NCBI RefSeq assembly: GCF_009429125.1
Contig: NZ_CP045529.1
Location: 3,534,001-3,598,000, forward strand
Reading direction: 5' to 3'
Source: Luteimicrobium xylanilyticum
GTDB lineage: Bacteria; Actinomycetota; Actinomycetes; Actinomycetales; Cellulomonadaceae
Length of the DNA: 64,000 nt
Position 1 is the first letter of the stretch. Each line of letters starts with the position of its first letter. Position numbers and translations under genes: made by a program. The notes below the pieces were generated by a model that saw only the letters and a program-made list of their open reading frames with translations, had not been told where the DNA came from and did not search any database. Positions 49,948 to 58,168 of this stretch are shown piece by piece.

Positions 49948-50954
49948 GCGAGGAGACCCACGCGCGTCGCACGGACCACCCCGGCGCCGACGAGAACGGG
50001 CGCATCACCGTCACCATGGCCGAGGTCCCAGGTCTCGGCGGCCTCTACGCCCGCGGTGTCGCGAAGCCCTTGCTCCGGCACCTGCCCGGCCGCACGTCGG
50101 AAGGTGCCACCGTCTTCGGGCCGGGCGCTGCGTCCCTCCTCGCCCCGGTGAGCTACCGGGTCGCGGGCGTCGACACCGGCGACCCTGCGCTGCGCGAGCG
50201 GCTCGCGGCGTACGACCGGGTCGTCGGGGAGCCGGCGTCGGACGTGCTGCCCGCGGGGTTCGTCCACGTGCTCGCCTTCCCCGTCGCCACGGCGCTGATG
50301 ACACGCGACGACTTCCCCCTCCCGCTGCTCGGCATGGTGCACCTGGCCAACGCGGTGCAGGTCGCGCGGCCCGTCGTCGTCGGCGACGTGCTGGAGGTGC
50401 GGGCGTGGGCGCAGGACCTGCGGCCCCACCGCCGGGGGGCGCAGGTGGACCTCGTGACCGCGGTGCGCACCGACCCCGCCGACGACGCGCCCGCCTGGCG
50501 CGGGGTGTCGACCTACTTGGCCAAGGGGGTCACGCTGCCCGGCGCCCCCGAGCCGTCAGAACCTCACGGGGGTACGGCCGCGCCAGCTTCTGACAGCTCG
50601 GTCGAGCACCCGCTGCCGACCGGGCGGTGGGCCCTCGACGCCGCGACCGGACGCCGGTACGCAGCCGTCTCGGGCGACCGGAACCCGATCCACCTGTCGG
50701 CGCTGTCCGCGAGGGCGTTCGGGTTCCCGCGCGCCATCACGCACGGCATGTACACGGCGTCGCGCGCGCTCGCCGGGCTCGCACGTGAGCGCGGCGACGC
50801 CTACGACTGGACGGTCTCGTTCGCGAGGCCCGTGCTGCTGCCCGGGACCGTCGACGTGTCCGTCCGGCCCGACGGCGCAGCCTGGGTCTACGAGGGCTGG
50901 GACGCGCGCAAGGGCACGCCGCACTTCAGCGGGTCGGTCACGCCGCGCGGCTGA
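49944..50954 (+). CDS. MaoC-family enoyl-CoA hydratase (HtdX-like)
   Basis: 336 residues from GTG 49944, overlapping the reductase stop; ATG 50017 is a possible later start. A double-hotdog protein: the N-terminal half is a degenerate hotdog, the C-terminal half carries the hydratase-2 motif AVSGDRNPIHLSALSARAFGF with catalytic Asp and His, then AITHGMYTASRALAGLA. It hydrates trans-2-enoyl-CoA to (R)-3-hydroxyacyl-CoA. Together with the oxidase, reductase and thiolase this locus encodes all four beta-oxidation reactions. Confidence 0.9.
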   Translation: MSEETHARRTDHPGADENGRITVTMAEVPGLGGLYARGVAKPLLRHLPGRTSEGATVFGPGAASLLAPVSYRVAGVDTGDPALRERLAAYDRVVGEPASDVLPAGFVHVLAFPVATALMTRDDFPLPLLGMVHLANAVQVARPVVVGDVLEVRAWAQDLRPHRRGAQVDLVTAVRTDPADDAPAWRGVSTYLAKGVTLPGAPEPSEPHGGTAAPASDSSVEHPLPTGRWALDAATGRRYAAVSGDRNPIHLSALSARAFGFPRAITHGMYTASRALAGLARERGDAYDWTVSFARPVLLPGTVDVSVRPDGAAWVYEGWDARKGTPHFSGSVTPRG

Positions 50955-51008
50955 CCGACCTCGGTGGGCTCGTGCCGGGTGTCGTGCCCCCGTGCCAGGA
51001 TCGCGCCC

Positions 51009-51611
51009 ATGCCCTTCGTGCTGGAACCCGAGTCCTACGTCGACGACGTCACCCTCGACGGTGACGACCTCACCGGGCAGGACGGCACGGACGCCCGGCT
51101 CGACGGGTGCCGGTGGCGCGGCGTCCGGCTCGACGAGGTCGTGCTGCGCCGCGCCCGCCTCAGCGACACCGCCCTCGACACGGTGAGCGCCACGACGCTC
51201 GACGTCACGTCCGGGGACTGGCTGGACGTCGTCGTGCGGGACTCGCGCCTGGGCGGCATGCCCGCGTTCGACGCCGACTGGCGGCGGGTCCGGGTCACCG
51301 GCGGCAAGATCGACTACCTCAACCTCCGCGACGCACGGCTCACGGACGTCACGTTCGACGGCGTGACGATCGGGGAGCTCGACCTCACCGGCGCAAGAGC
51401 GACGAAGCTCGTGCTCCGCGACGTCACGGTCCGCGAGCTGGTCGTGGACCGCGCCACGCTCAGCGGGGCCGACCTCACGGGCCTCGCGACCGGCGCGCTC
51501 CGGGTGCTCCGCGGCGTCAGCGGCCTGCGTGGCGCGCGGATCACCGGGTCCCAGTCGCTCGATCTCCTGCCCGCGCTCACGGACCACGTGGGTCTCGTCG
51601 TCGACGAGTAG
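51009..51611 (+). CDS. pentapeptide-repeat-like protein
   Basis: 200 residues from ATG 51009; a -10-like CAGGAT or SD-like AGGA stands just upstream, so mode of initiation is unclear. The sequence consists of short repeats with A-x-L or V-x-L steps (DARLDGCRW, VLRRARLSDTAL, LRDARLTDVTF, LDLTGARATKL, LSGADLTGL), the pattern of a right-handed quadrilateral beta-helix. Some members mimic DNA and protect gyrase; nothing shows that here. Four bases separate its end from the convergent acetyltransferase. Confidence 0.8.
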   Translation: MPFVLEPESYVDDVTLDGDDLTGQDGTDARLDGCRWRGVRLDEVVLRRARLSDTALDTVSATTLDVTSGDWLDVVVRDSRLGGMPAFDADWRRVRVTGGKIDYLNLRDARLTDVTFDGVTIGELDLTGARATKLVLRDVTVRELVVDRATLSGADLTGLATGALRVLRGVSGLRGARITGSQSLDLLPALTDHVGLVVDE

Positions 51612-51615
51612 CGGG

Positions 51616-52188
51616 TCAGGCTCCCGCGAGCCGCGCCTCGAGCCCGGCCCGCACGGCAGGCCACTCGTCGGCCAGCACCGAGAAGTAGACCGTGTCGCCG
51701 CGCGTGCCGTCACCGGCGACCCGGTGCGACCGGAGCACCCCCTCGCGGACGGCGCCGAGTCGCTCGATCGCCGCGAGCGACCGGGCGTTCCGGGCGTCGG
51801 CCCGCAGCGCGACGCGCTGGAGCCCCCAGGTCTCGAACGCATGCATGAAGAGCAGCAGCTTGGCCGCGGGGTTCGTCGTCCCGCCCCACCACGCCCGCCC
51901 GTACAGGGTGCTGCCGATCTCGACGCGCCCCTGGTCGCGGGACAGGTCGTAGAACGACGTCGTCCCACGCAGCTCGCCCCCGTCGCCGACGACGGCGAAC
52001 GCGAGCTTCGCGGGTGTCGTCACCGAGGCGTGGATCCAGTTGCGCAGGGTGTCCTCGTCTCGTGGGACGGGGCTCGTGAAGCCCTGCCAGGACGCGGCAT
52101 CGACGAGCGCGAGGAGCTCCGCGGCGTCGTCGGGAGAGAGAGGGCGCAGGGCGACGCCGTGCCCGGCGAGCGTCAGGTCGTGTTCCAC
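51616..52188 (-). CDS. RimJ/RimL-type GNAT acetyltransferase
   Basis: 190 residues from GTG 52186-52188. RimL-type features: VALRPLSPDDAAELLALVD at the N-terminus, RVEIGSTLYGRAWWGGTTNPAAKLLLFMHAFE (motif A with the WG-G-T-x-N pattern) and LQRVALRADARNARSLAAIERLGAVREG, followed by DTVYFSVLADEWPAV. The family acetylates N-termini of proteins or small amines. It is convergent with the pentapeptide gene and divergent from the second importer operon; no functional link is apparent. Confidence 0.88.
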   Translation of the reverse strand: MEHDLTLAGHGVALRPLSPDDAAELLALVDAASWQGFTSPVPRDEDTLRNWIHASVTTPAKLAFAVVGDGGELRGTTSFYDLSRDQGRVEIGSTLYGRAWWGGTTNPAAKLLLFMHAFETWGLQRVALRADARNARSLAAIERLGAVREGVLRSHRVAGDGTRGDTVYFSVLADEWPAVRAGLEARLAGA

Positions 52189-52547
52189 GGGCTCATCCCA
52201 CCACGCGGCACGACGGTTCCGGAGCGAGCGCGCCCCAGGGGCGCGGACGCTAGCACCCGGTCGATGAGGTGACCAGACCGGTATCGGATAGATCGGCGAG
52301 GCGTTGTCCGTTCGAGACTTTTCCTGGCCGTCGTTGTCAGATCGTTATCGACAAAGTACCGCCAAGTAACACGTCACGTCCGGATCGCAACAAGGGCGAC
52401 CTAAAGTACCCGGCACTGACGTAGCGGCCCGGGTCCCGACCGGGACACCGCAGGGGTGCGGCCGCCGTGTCACGCAGGGTCTGCCGTGCGCAGGCTCTGG
52501 CCGCATCCGACGAGCCCGCGAGGGCTTCCCGAGGGGAGCAGTGCACG
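52189..52547. other. 359-bp intergenic control region of the second importer operon
   Basis: No gene is seen. It contains the least GC-rich DNA of the area (52275-52410, with TTATCGACAAAGTACC and AAGTAACACG), a TAAAGT -10-like box at 52402-52407 with no strong -35, and a small hairpin GTCCC/GGGAC near 52433-52446. Transcription of the binding-protein gene probably starts near 52414, leaving a leader of about 135 bases that matches no riboswitch class I recognise. SD GAGGGGAG precedes ATG 52548. Confidence 0.5.
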
Positions 52548-54212
52548 ATGACACCCGTCCTCACCCGCAAGCCCGGACGCGCCATGGCCGTCCTGACCGT
52601 GGCCGCCGTGGCCGTCACCCTGACGAGCTGCGGCACCAAGAGCGGGGACGACCCGGACGCGTCCGGGGGCCCCGCGACGAGCAGCGGTCCCATCACCGTC
52701 GGCACCACCGACAAGATCACGACGATCGACCCCGCAGGCTCCTACGACAACGGCTCGTTCGCGGTGGAGAACCAGGTCTACCCGTTCCTCATGAACACCC
52801 CCTACGGGAGCCCGGACGTGAAGCCGGACATCGCCGAGTCGGCGTCCTTCACCTCCCCGACCCAGTACACGGTCAAGCTCAAGCCGGGGCTCAAGTTCGC
52901 CAACGGGCACGACCTGACCAGCAGCGACGTGAAGTTCACGTTCGACCGCCAGCTCAAGATCGCGGACAAGAACGGCCCGTCGTCGCTCCTGTTCAACCTC
53001 AAGAGCACCGCCGCGCCCGACCCGACGACCGTCGTGTTCACCCTCAAGTCGGCGAACGACCAGACCTTCCCGCAGGTGCTGTCCAGCCCGGCCGGCCCGA
53101 TCGTCGACGAGCAGGTCTTCTCCGCGGACAAGCTCACGCCTGACGCCGACATCGTCAAGGGCGAGCCGTTCGCCGGGCAGTACTCGATCGCGAAGTACGA
53201 GTTCAACAGCCTCGTCGAGTACAAGAAGAACCCCGACTACCAGGGCCTGCTCGGTGCCGCGAAGAACGACACCGTCGACGTCAAGTACTACACCGACGCA
53301 TCCAACCTGAAGCTCGACATCCAGCAGGGCAACATCGACGTCGCGTTCCGCAGCCTGTCGGCCACCGACGTCGACTCGCTCAAGAAGGACGACAAGGTGT
53401 CCGTCGTCGACGGCCCCGGCGGGGAGATCCGCTACATCGTCTTCAACTTCGACACCCAGCCGTACGGCACCAAGCAGAAGGACGCCGACCCGAAGAAGGC
53501 GCTCGCCGTGCGGCAGGCCGTCGCCGACCTCGTCGACCGCGACGAGCTCGCCTCCCAGGTCTACAAGGGCACCTACACACCGCTGTACTCGTACGTGCCG
53601 CAGGGCCTCACCGGAGCCACCGACTCGCTCAAAGGCCTGTACGGGGACGGCAACGGCGGACCGAGCCTCGACAAGGCCAAGCAGGTCCTCGCGGACGCAG
53701 GGGTCACGACACCGGTCAAGCTCGACCTGCAGTACAGCCCCGACCACTACGGGCCGAGCTCGGGTGACGAGTACGCGCTCGTCAAGAGCCAGCTCGAGAA
53801 CGGCGGCCTGTTCCAGGTCAACCTGCAGTCCACCGAGTGGGTGCAGTACTCCAAGGACCGCACCTCCGACGTCTACCCGGCCTACCAGCTCGGGTGGTTC
53901 CCGGACTACTCCGACGCCGACAACTACCTGACGCCGTTCTTCCTCGAGGACCCGTCGCAGGACCTGCACGACTTCCTGGTCAACCACTACCAGAACGACA
54001 CCGTCAACAAGCTGATCCTCGGCGAGGCCACCGAGAAGGACGCGGCGAAGCGCGCCGACGAGATCAAGCAGATCCAGGACACCGTCGCGAAGGACCTGTC
54101 GACCGTCCCGCTCCTGCAGGGCAACCAGGTCGCCGTGGTCCGCAAGGACGTCCAGGGCACCACGCTCGACGCGTCGTTCAAGTTCCGGTACGCCACGCTC
54201 ACCAAGGGCTGA
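52548..54212 (+). CDS. ABC importer substrate-binding lipoprotein (SBP family 5)
   Basis: 554 residues from ATG 52548 (SD GAGGGGAG). Lipoprotein signal with lipobox LTSC, lipid Cys28. The mature protein starts with ITVGTTDKITTIDPAGSYDNG and has VYPFLMNTPYGS, LKPGLKFANGHDLTSSDVKFTFDRQ and PAYQLGWFPDYSDADNYLTPFF. These are typical of peptide-binding family 5 proteins, and the last stretch of actinomycete peptide importers. Lys-rich for this genome, as exported binding proteins often are. It is the first gene of a second Dpp-type operon. Confidence 0.93.
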   Translation: MTPVLTRKPGRAMAVLTVAAVAVTLTSCGTKSGDDPDASGGPATSSGPITVGTTDKITTIDPAGSYDNGSFAVENQVYPFLMNTPYGSPDVKPDIAESASFTSPTQYTVKLKPGLKFANGHDLTSSDVKFTFDRQLKIADKNGPSSLLFNLKSTAAPDPTTVVFTLKSANDQTFPQVLSSPAGPIVDEQVFSADKLTPDADIVKGEPFAGQYSIAKYEFNSLVEYKKNPDYQGLLGAAKNDTVDVKYYTDASNLKLDIQQGNIDVAFRSLSATDVDSLKKDDKVSVVDGPGGEIRYIVFNFDTQPYGTKQKDADPKKALAVRQAVADLVDRDELASQVYKGTYTPLYSYVPQGLTGATDSLKGLYGDGNGGPSLDKAKQVLADAGVTTPVKLDLQYSPDHYGPSSGDEYALVKSQLENGGLFQVNLQSTEWVQYSKDRTSDVYPAYQLGWFPDYSDADNYLTPFFLEDPSQDLHDFLVNHYQNDTVNKLILGEATEKDAAKRADEIKQIQDTVAKDLSTVPLLQGNQVAVVRKDVQGTTLDASFKFRYATLTKG

Positions 54213-54232
54213 CGACTCGGAACCACCGTCGC

Positions 54233-54263
54233 TGCGCCGGGGCGGGTCACCCGCCCCGGCGCA
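54233..54263 (+). other. intercistronic 14-bp stem-loop
   Basis: TGCGCCGGGGCGGG (54233-54246), loop TCA, CCCGCCCCGGCGCA (54250-54263): a perfect 14-bp stem with no U-tract. It lies 20 bases after the binding-protein stop and 25 before the permease start. It probably stabilises the upstream mRNA or partially terminates, so that the binding protein is made in excess. Confidence 0.7.
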
Positions 54264-54288
54264 CCGACCTCCATGAAGAGGTGCCCCC

Positions 54289-55404
54289 ATGACCACACCC
54301 GAAGTCCTCGCCGCCGAGGCGGACCCCCTGCTCCCCATCAGCTCCGCCGAGCCGTCGGCGGACCCCGGCCGACGACGACGCGGCGGAGGGCTCGCCGGCT
54401 ACGTGCTGATCCGGATGCTCCTGATCGTGCCGACGGTGTTCATCCTCGTGACGCTCGTCTTCTTCCTGATGCGCCTCACGGGCGACCCGATCACCGCGTC
54501 GCTCGGAGGGAAGCTCACGCCGGACCAGCTCGCGGAGCGCGTCCACGCCGCGGGCTACGACCGGCCGGTCCTCGTGCAGTACGTCGAGTACCTCGGCGAC
54601 CTCCTGCGCGGCGACCTCGGGACGACGATCAGCGACAACCAGCCCGTCACGCACGTCCTCACCCAGTACGGGACCGCGACCCTGGAGCTGACGTTCTGGG
54701 CTCTCGTCGTGGCCCTGGCGGTCGGCATCCCGTTCGGGATGCTCGCGGCCCGCCACCGCGACCGGTGGCCCGACGCCGTGCTGCGGATCCTCGCGATCCT
54801 CGGGTACGCCACCCCGGTGTTCTTCGCGGGCATGGTGCTCAAGCTCGTGTTCGCCGTCGGGCTCGGGTGGCTGCCCGTCGCCGGGCGGGCGTCGACCTCG
54901 TCCGAGATCGCCTTCACCGACCTCCTGCACCCGAGCGGCATCGCGATCGTCGACGCGATCCAGCTCGGCGACCCGTCGGTCATCGGCGACGTCCTGAGGC
55001 ACGCCGTCCTGCCGGCCCTCACGCTCGGGCTGCTCACCGGGGGCGTGTTCCTCCGGCTCGTGCGCACCAACATGATCGGCACGCTCTCGAGCGGGTACGT
55101 CGAGGCAGCCCGGTCCCGCGGCGTCGGCGAGCGCCGGCTGCTGCGCAAGCACGCCTACCGGCCCGCCCTCATCCCGATCATCACCGTGATGGGCCTGCAG
55201 ATCGCGATGCTGCTCGGCGGCGCCGTCCTCACGGAGACCACGTTCGAGTGGAAGGGGCTCGGCTTCATGCTCGCGCAGTACCTGCAGGCGCGGGACTTCG
55301 TCGCGGTGCAGGGCATCGTCGTCCTCCTGGCCATCGTCGTCGCGGTCACCAACTTCGTCGTCGACGTCGTCGCCGCACTCATCGACCCGAGGGTGAGGTA
55401 CTGA
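54289..55404 (+). CDS. Dpp-type ABC importer, permease (DppB-like)
   Basis: 371 residues, with SD AAGAGGTG. A cytoplasmic N-terminal extension of about 40 residues precedes helix 1 (VLIRMLLIVPTVFILVTLVFFLMRL). DppB markers: GYDRPVLVQYVEYLGDLLRGDLGTTI, then ATLELTFWALVVALAVGIPFGMLAAR, the EAA loop YVEAARSRGVGERRLLRKHAYRPALIP and the tail NFVVDVVAALIDPRVRY. It forms the transport channel with the fused permease-ATPase encoded next, whose start is separated by one base. Confidence 0.93.
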   Translation: MTTPEVLAAEADPLLPISSAEPSADPGRRRRGGGLAGYVLIRMLLIVPTVFILVTLVFFLMRLTGDPITASLGGKLTPDQLAERVHAAGYDRPVLVQYVEYLGDLLRGDLGTTISDNQPVTHVLTQYGTATLELTFWALVVALAVGIPFGMLAARHRDRWPDAVLRILAILGYATPVFFAGMVLKLVFAVGLGWLPVAGRASTSSEIAFTDLLHPSGIAIVDAIQLGDPSVIGDVLRHAVLPALTLGLLTGGVFLRLVRTNMIGTLSSGYVEAARSRGVGERRLLRKHAYRPALIPIITVMGLQIAMLLGGAVLTETTFEWKGLGFMLAQYLQARDFVAVQGIVVLLAIVVAVTNFVVDVVAALIDPRVRY

Positions 55405-55405
55405 G

Positions 55406-58123
55406 ATGCCACGGATCCTCACGCGTGCGCTCGGACCGCTGCGACGCAGCACCGGCCTGCAGCGCGGCATGCTCGTCACCGGGCTCGTCCTCACCGCTCT
55501 GCTCGTCCTCGTCGCGCTGTTCGCGCCGGTCCTCGCGCCGTACGGCTTCAACCAGCTCCGCGACGCGGGCGGCCCGTTCGGCGCCCAGCAGCACCCGAGC
55601 GGCTCGCACCTGCTCGGCACGACCGTCGGCGGCTACGACGTGCTGTCCCGGACTCTCTTCGGCGCACGGACGGCCGTCCTCGTGATCGTCGTCGCGATCG
55701 TCGCGTCGATCCTCGTCGGAGTCGCGCTCGGGCTCGTCGCCGGGTACTTCGGCGGCTGGCTCGACCGCATCCTGGTCGTGATCGCCGACGCGATCTACGC
55801 GTTCCCGTCCCTGCTGCTCGCCATCGTCCTGTCGATCGTGATCTCGCACGGGCAGTCCCAGCTGTGGGGAGGGATCCTCGCCGCGGCGCTGTCGATCACG
55901 GTCGTGTTCGTGCCCCAGTACCTGCGCGTGGTCCGCGCGGAGGTGCTGCGCGTCAAGACCGAGGCGTTCGTCGACGCCGCCCGCGTGATCGGCTCCGGCG
56001 ACGTGCGCATCATGCTCCGCCACGTGCTGCGGAACTCGACCCGCACGCTGCCGGTGATCGTGACGCTCAACGCGTCCGAGGCGATCCTGACGCTCGCCGG
56101 GCTCGGGTTCCTCGGCTTCGGCATCGAGCCGACGGCCGCCGCCGAGTGGGGCTACGACCTCAACAAGGCGCTGGCCGACGTCACGAGCGGCATCTGGTGG
56201 ACCGCGATCCCGCCGGGGATCGCCATCGTCCTCGCCGTCCTCGGCATCACGCTCGTCGGCGAGAGCCTCAACGACCTCGCCGACCCCCGCCTGCGCCGGC
56301 GTCGCGGCCTGCGCCGCACCGCCGGTGCCGCCGACGACCGCGCCCTCGAACCCGACGGAGTCCCCCGCATGACGACGACGAAGAGCGATCCCGCGCGCGC
56401 CGGGGCGGACGACGCCCCCGCGGTCGTGAGCATCCGCGACCTGTCGGTGAGCTTCGCGACCGACGACGGCGCCGTCGAAGCGGTCCGCGACGTCTCGCTC
56501 GAGGTCAGGCAGGGCGAGATCCTCGCGGTCGTCGGCGAGTCGGGCTCCGGCAAGACGGTCACCGCCCGCAGCGTGCTGCGGCTGCTCCCCGAGAACGCCA
56601 CGACGCGCGGGGCCGTCGTCCTCCGGTCACGCGATCGCGAACGCGCCTACGACGTCGCGAGCCTCGACCACGCCGGCCTCCGGCAGGCGCGCGGCACCGA
56701 CGTCGCGATGGTCTTCCAGGAGCCGTCCGCCGTCCTCAACCCGGTGTACCCGGTCGGCTGGCAGATCGAGGAGGGCCTGCGTGCGCACCGGAGGCTCAGC
56801 CGCACGGAGCGACGCGCCGCGGCCGTCGACGTGCTGCGGCGCGTCGGCATCCCCGAGCCCGAGGTCCGCGTGGACCACTACCCGCACCAGTTCTCGGGCG
56901 GCCAGAAGCAGCGCATCGTGATCGCGATGGCGCTCGCCCTCGACCCCGGGCTCATCGTCGCCGACGAGCCGACGACCGCGCTCGACGTCACCGTGCAGGC
57001 CGAGATCCTCGACCTGCTGCGCCGTTGCCGTGACGAGTTCGGGGCGTCCGTCCTCCTCATCACCCACAACATGGGGGTCGTCGCGGACCTCGCCGACCGC
57101 GTCGTGGTGATGCACGACGGGCGTGTGGTCGAGCAGGCGCCCGTGCGCGACCTGTTCCGCAGCCCCCGGGAGGAGTACACGCGCGAGCTGCTCGCCGCGG
57201 TGCCCTCGCTGGAGCCCGTGACGAGCGCCCGCCCGGGGGCGCCGGCCGCGACCCCCGTGCCGAACAGCCGCCACCGCCCGCAGGGGTCGCAGGCGCAGGG
57301 ACAGCCCGCCATCGAGGCGCGCGAGCTCGTCGTCACGTACCCGGGCCGCCTCGGCAGACCCGGCGCGACCGCGGTCGACCACGTCGACCTCACGCTCGCG
57401 CCGGGCGAGGTGCTGGGCCTCGTCGGCGAGTCCGGCAGCGGCAAGACGACCATCGGCCGCGCGATCGCGGGCCTCACCCCGGCCACCGGCGGGAGCCTGC
57501 GCGTGCTCGGGACCGAGGTCCGAGGAGCACGGGGCCGTGCTCTGCGCGCGGTCCGGCCACGGATCGGGTTCGTGTTCCAGGACCCGGGGACCAGCTTCAA
57601 CCCCCTGCTCACCGTCGGCGACGGCGTCGCGGAGCCGTTGGTCGTCCACGGGCGTGCCGCGAACCCCGCCGCGGCCCGCGACCGGGTCGTCGAGCTGCTG
57701 GAGTCCGTCCACCTCACCGCCGAGCACGCGCGCCGCTATCCGCACGAGCTGTCCGGCGGACAACGTCAGCGCGCGAGCCTCGCCCGGGCGCTCGCCCTCG
57801 AGCCGGACCTCGTGATCGCGGACGAGCCGACGTCCGCGCTCGACGTGTCGGTCCAGGCCCGCGTCCTCGAGCTGTTCGCCGACCTGCACGCACGGCTCGG
57901 CTTCGCGTGCCTGTTCATCAGCCACGACCTCGCGGTCGTGGACCAGGTGGCCGACCGCATCGCGGTGCTCCACCGGGGCCGCGTGGTCGAGGAGGGAAGC
58001 CCCGCGACCGTCCTGCGAAGGCCCGAGGACCCCTACACCCAGCGGCTCGTCGCGTCCGTCCCCGTCCCGGACCCGGTCGAGCAGGCCCGACGACGCACGG
58101 AGCGGCTCGCCGCCAGGGGATGA
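55406..58123 (+). CDS. fused DppC-like permease and double ATPase (DppC-DppD-DppF)
   Basis: One uninterrupted 905-codon frame. Residues 1 to about 310 are a DppC-type permease (HLLGTTVGGYDVLSRTLFGAR, LGFLGFGIEPTAAAEWGYDL). After an Arg-rich linker, two ATPase domains follow: Walker A GESGSGKT with FSGGQKQR and VADEPTTALD, then a second GESGSGKT with LSGGQRQR and IADEPTSALD. The ABC part may also start separately at ATG 56370, which has GGAG nine bases upstream. Permease and ATPase genes normally overlap as ATGA in different frames; here they are in frame, so this is a true fusion, a lost stop, or an indel. Confidence 0.85.
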   Translation: MPRILTRALGPLRRSTGLQRGMLVTGLVLTALLVLVALFAPVLAPYGFNQLRDAGGPFGAQQHPSGSHLLGTTVGGYDVLSRTLFGARTAVLVIVVAIVASILVGVALGLVAGYFGGWLDRILVVIADAIYAFPSLLLAIVLSIVISHGQSQLWGGILAAALSITVVFVPQYLRVVRAEVLRVKTEAFVDAARVIGSGDVRIMLRHVLRNSTRTLPVIVTLNASEAILTLAGLGFLGFGIEPTAAAEWGYDLNKALADVTSGIWWTAIPPGIAIVLAVLGITLVGESLNDLADPRLRRRRGLRRTAGAADDRALEPDGVPRMTTTKSDPARAGADDAPAVVSIRDLSVSFATDDGAVEAVRDVSLEVRQGEILAVVGESGSGKTVTARSVLRLLPENATTRGAVVLRSRDRERAYDVASLDHAGLRQARGTDVAMVFQEPSAVLNPVYPVGWQIEEGLRAHRRLSRTERRAAAVDVLRRVGIPEPEVRVDHYPHQFSGGQKQRIVIAMALALDPGLIVADEPTTALDVTVQAEILDLLRRCRDEFGASVLLITHNMGVVADLADRVVVMHDGRVVEQAPVRDLFRSPREEYTRELLAAVPSLEPVTSARPGAPAATPVPNSRHRPQGSQAQGQPAIEARELVVTYPGRLGRPGATAVDHVDLTLAPGEVLGLVGESGSGKTTIGRAIAGLTPATGGSLRVLGTEVRGARGRALRAVRPRIGFVFQDPGTSFNPLLTVGDGVAEPLVVHGRAANPAAARDRVVELLESVHLTAEHARRYPHELSGGQRQRASLARALALEPDLVIADEPTSALDVSVQARVLELFADLHARLGFACLFISHDLAVVDQVADRIAVLHRGRVVEEGSPATVLRRPEDPYTQRLVASVPVPDPVEQARRRTERLAARG

Positions 58124-58168
58124 CGCTGAGCGCCGCGGCTGGGCGCTGCGGCCCGACGCTCAGGCGTC
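58122..58168. terminator. large hairpin over convergent importer/kinase stops
   Basis: GACGCTGAGCG (58122-58132) pairs with CGCTCA-g-GCGTC (58157-58168) with one bulge. Within the loop CCGC and GCGG continue the structure. Both stop codons (TGA 58121-58123 and minus-strand TGA 58160-58162) lie at or in it. Confidence 0.6.

Noticed and set aside
52275-52547. Possible riboswitch in the leader of the second importer
   Set aside because: No conserved aptamer core is recognisable; only a small hairpin and a -10-like box are seen.
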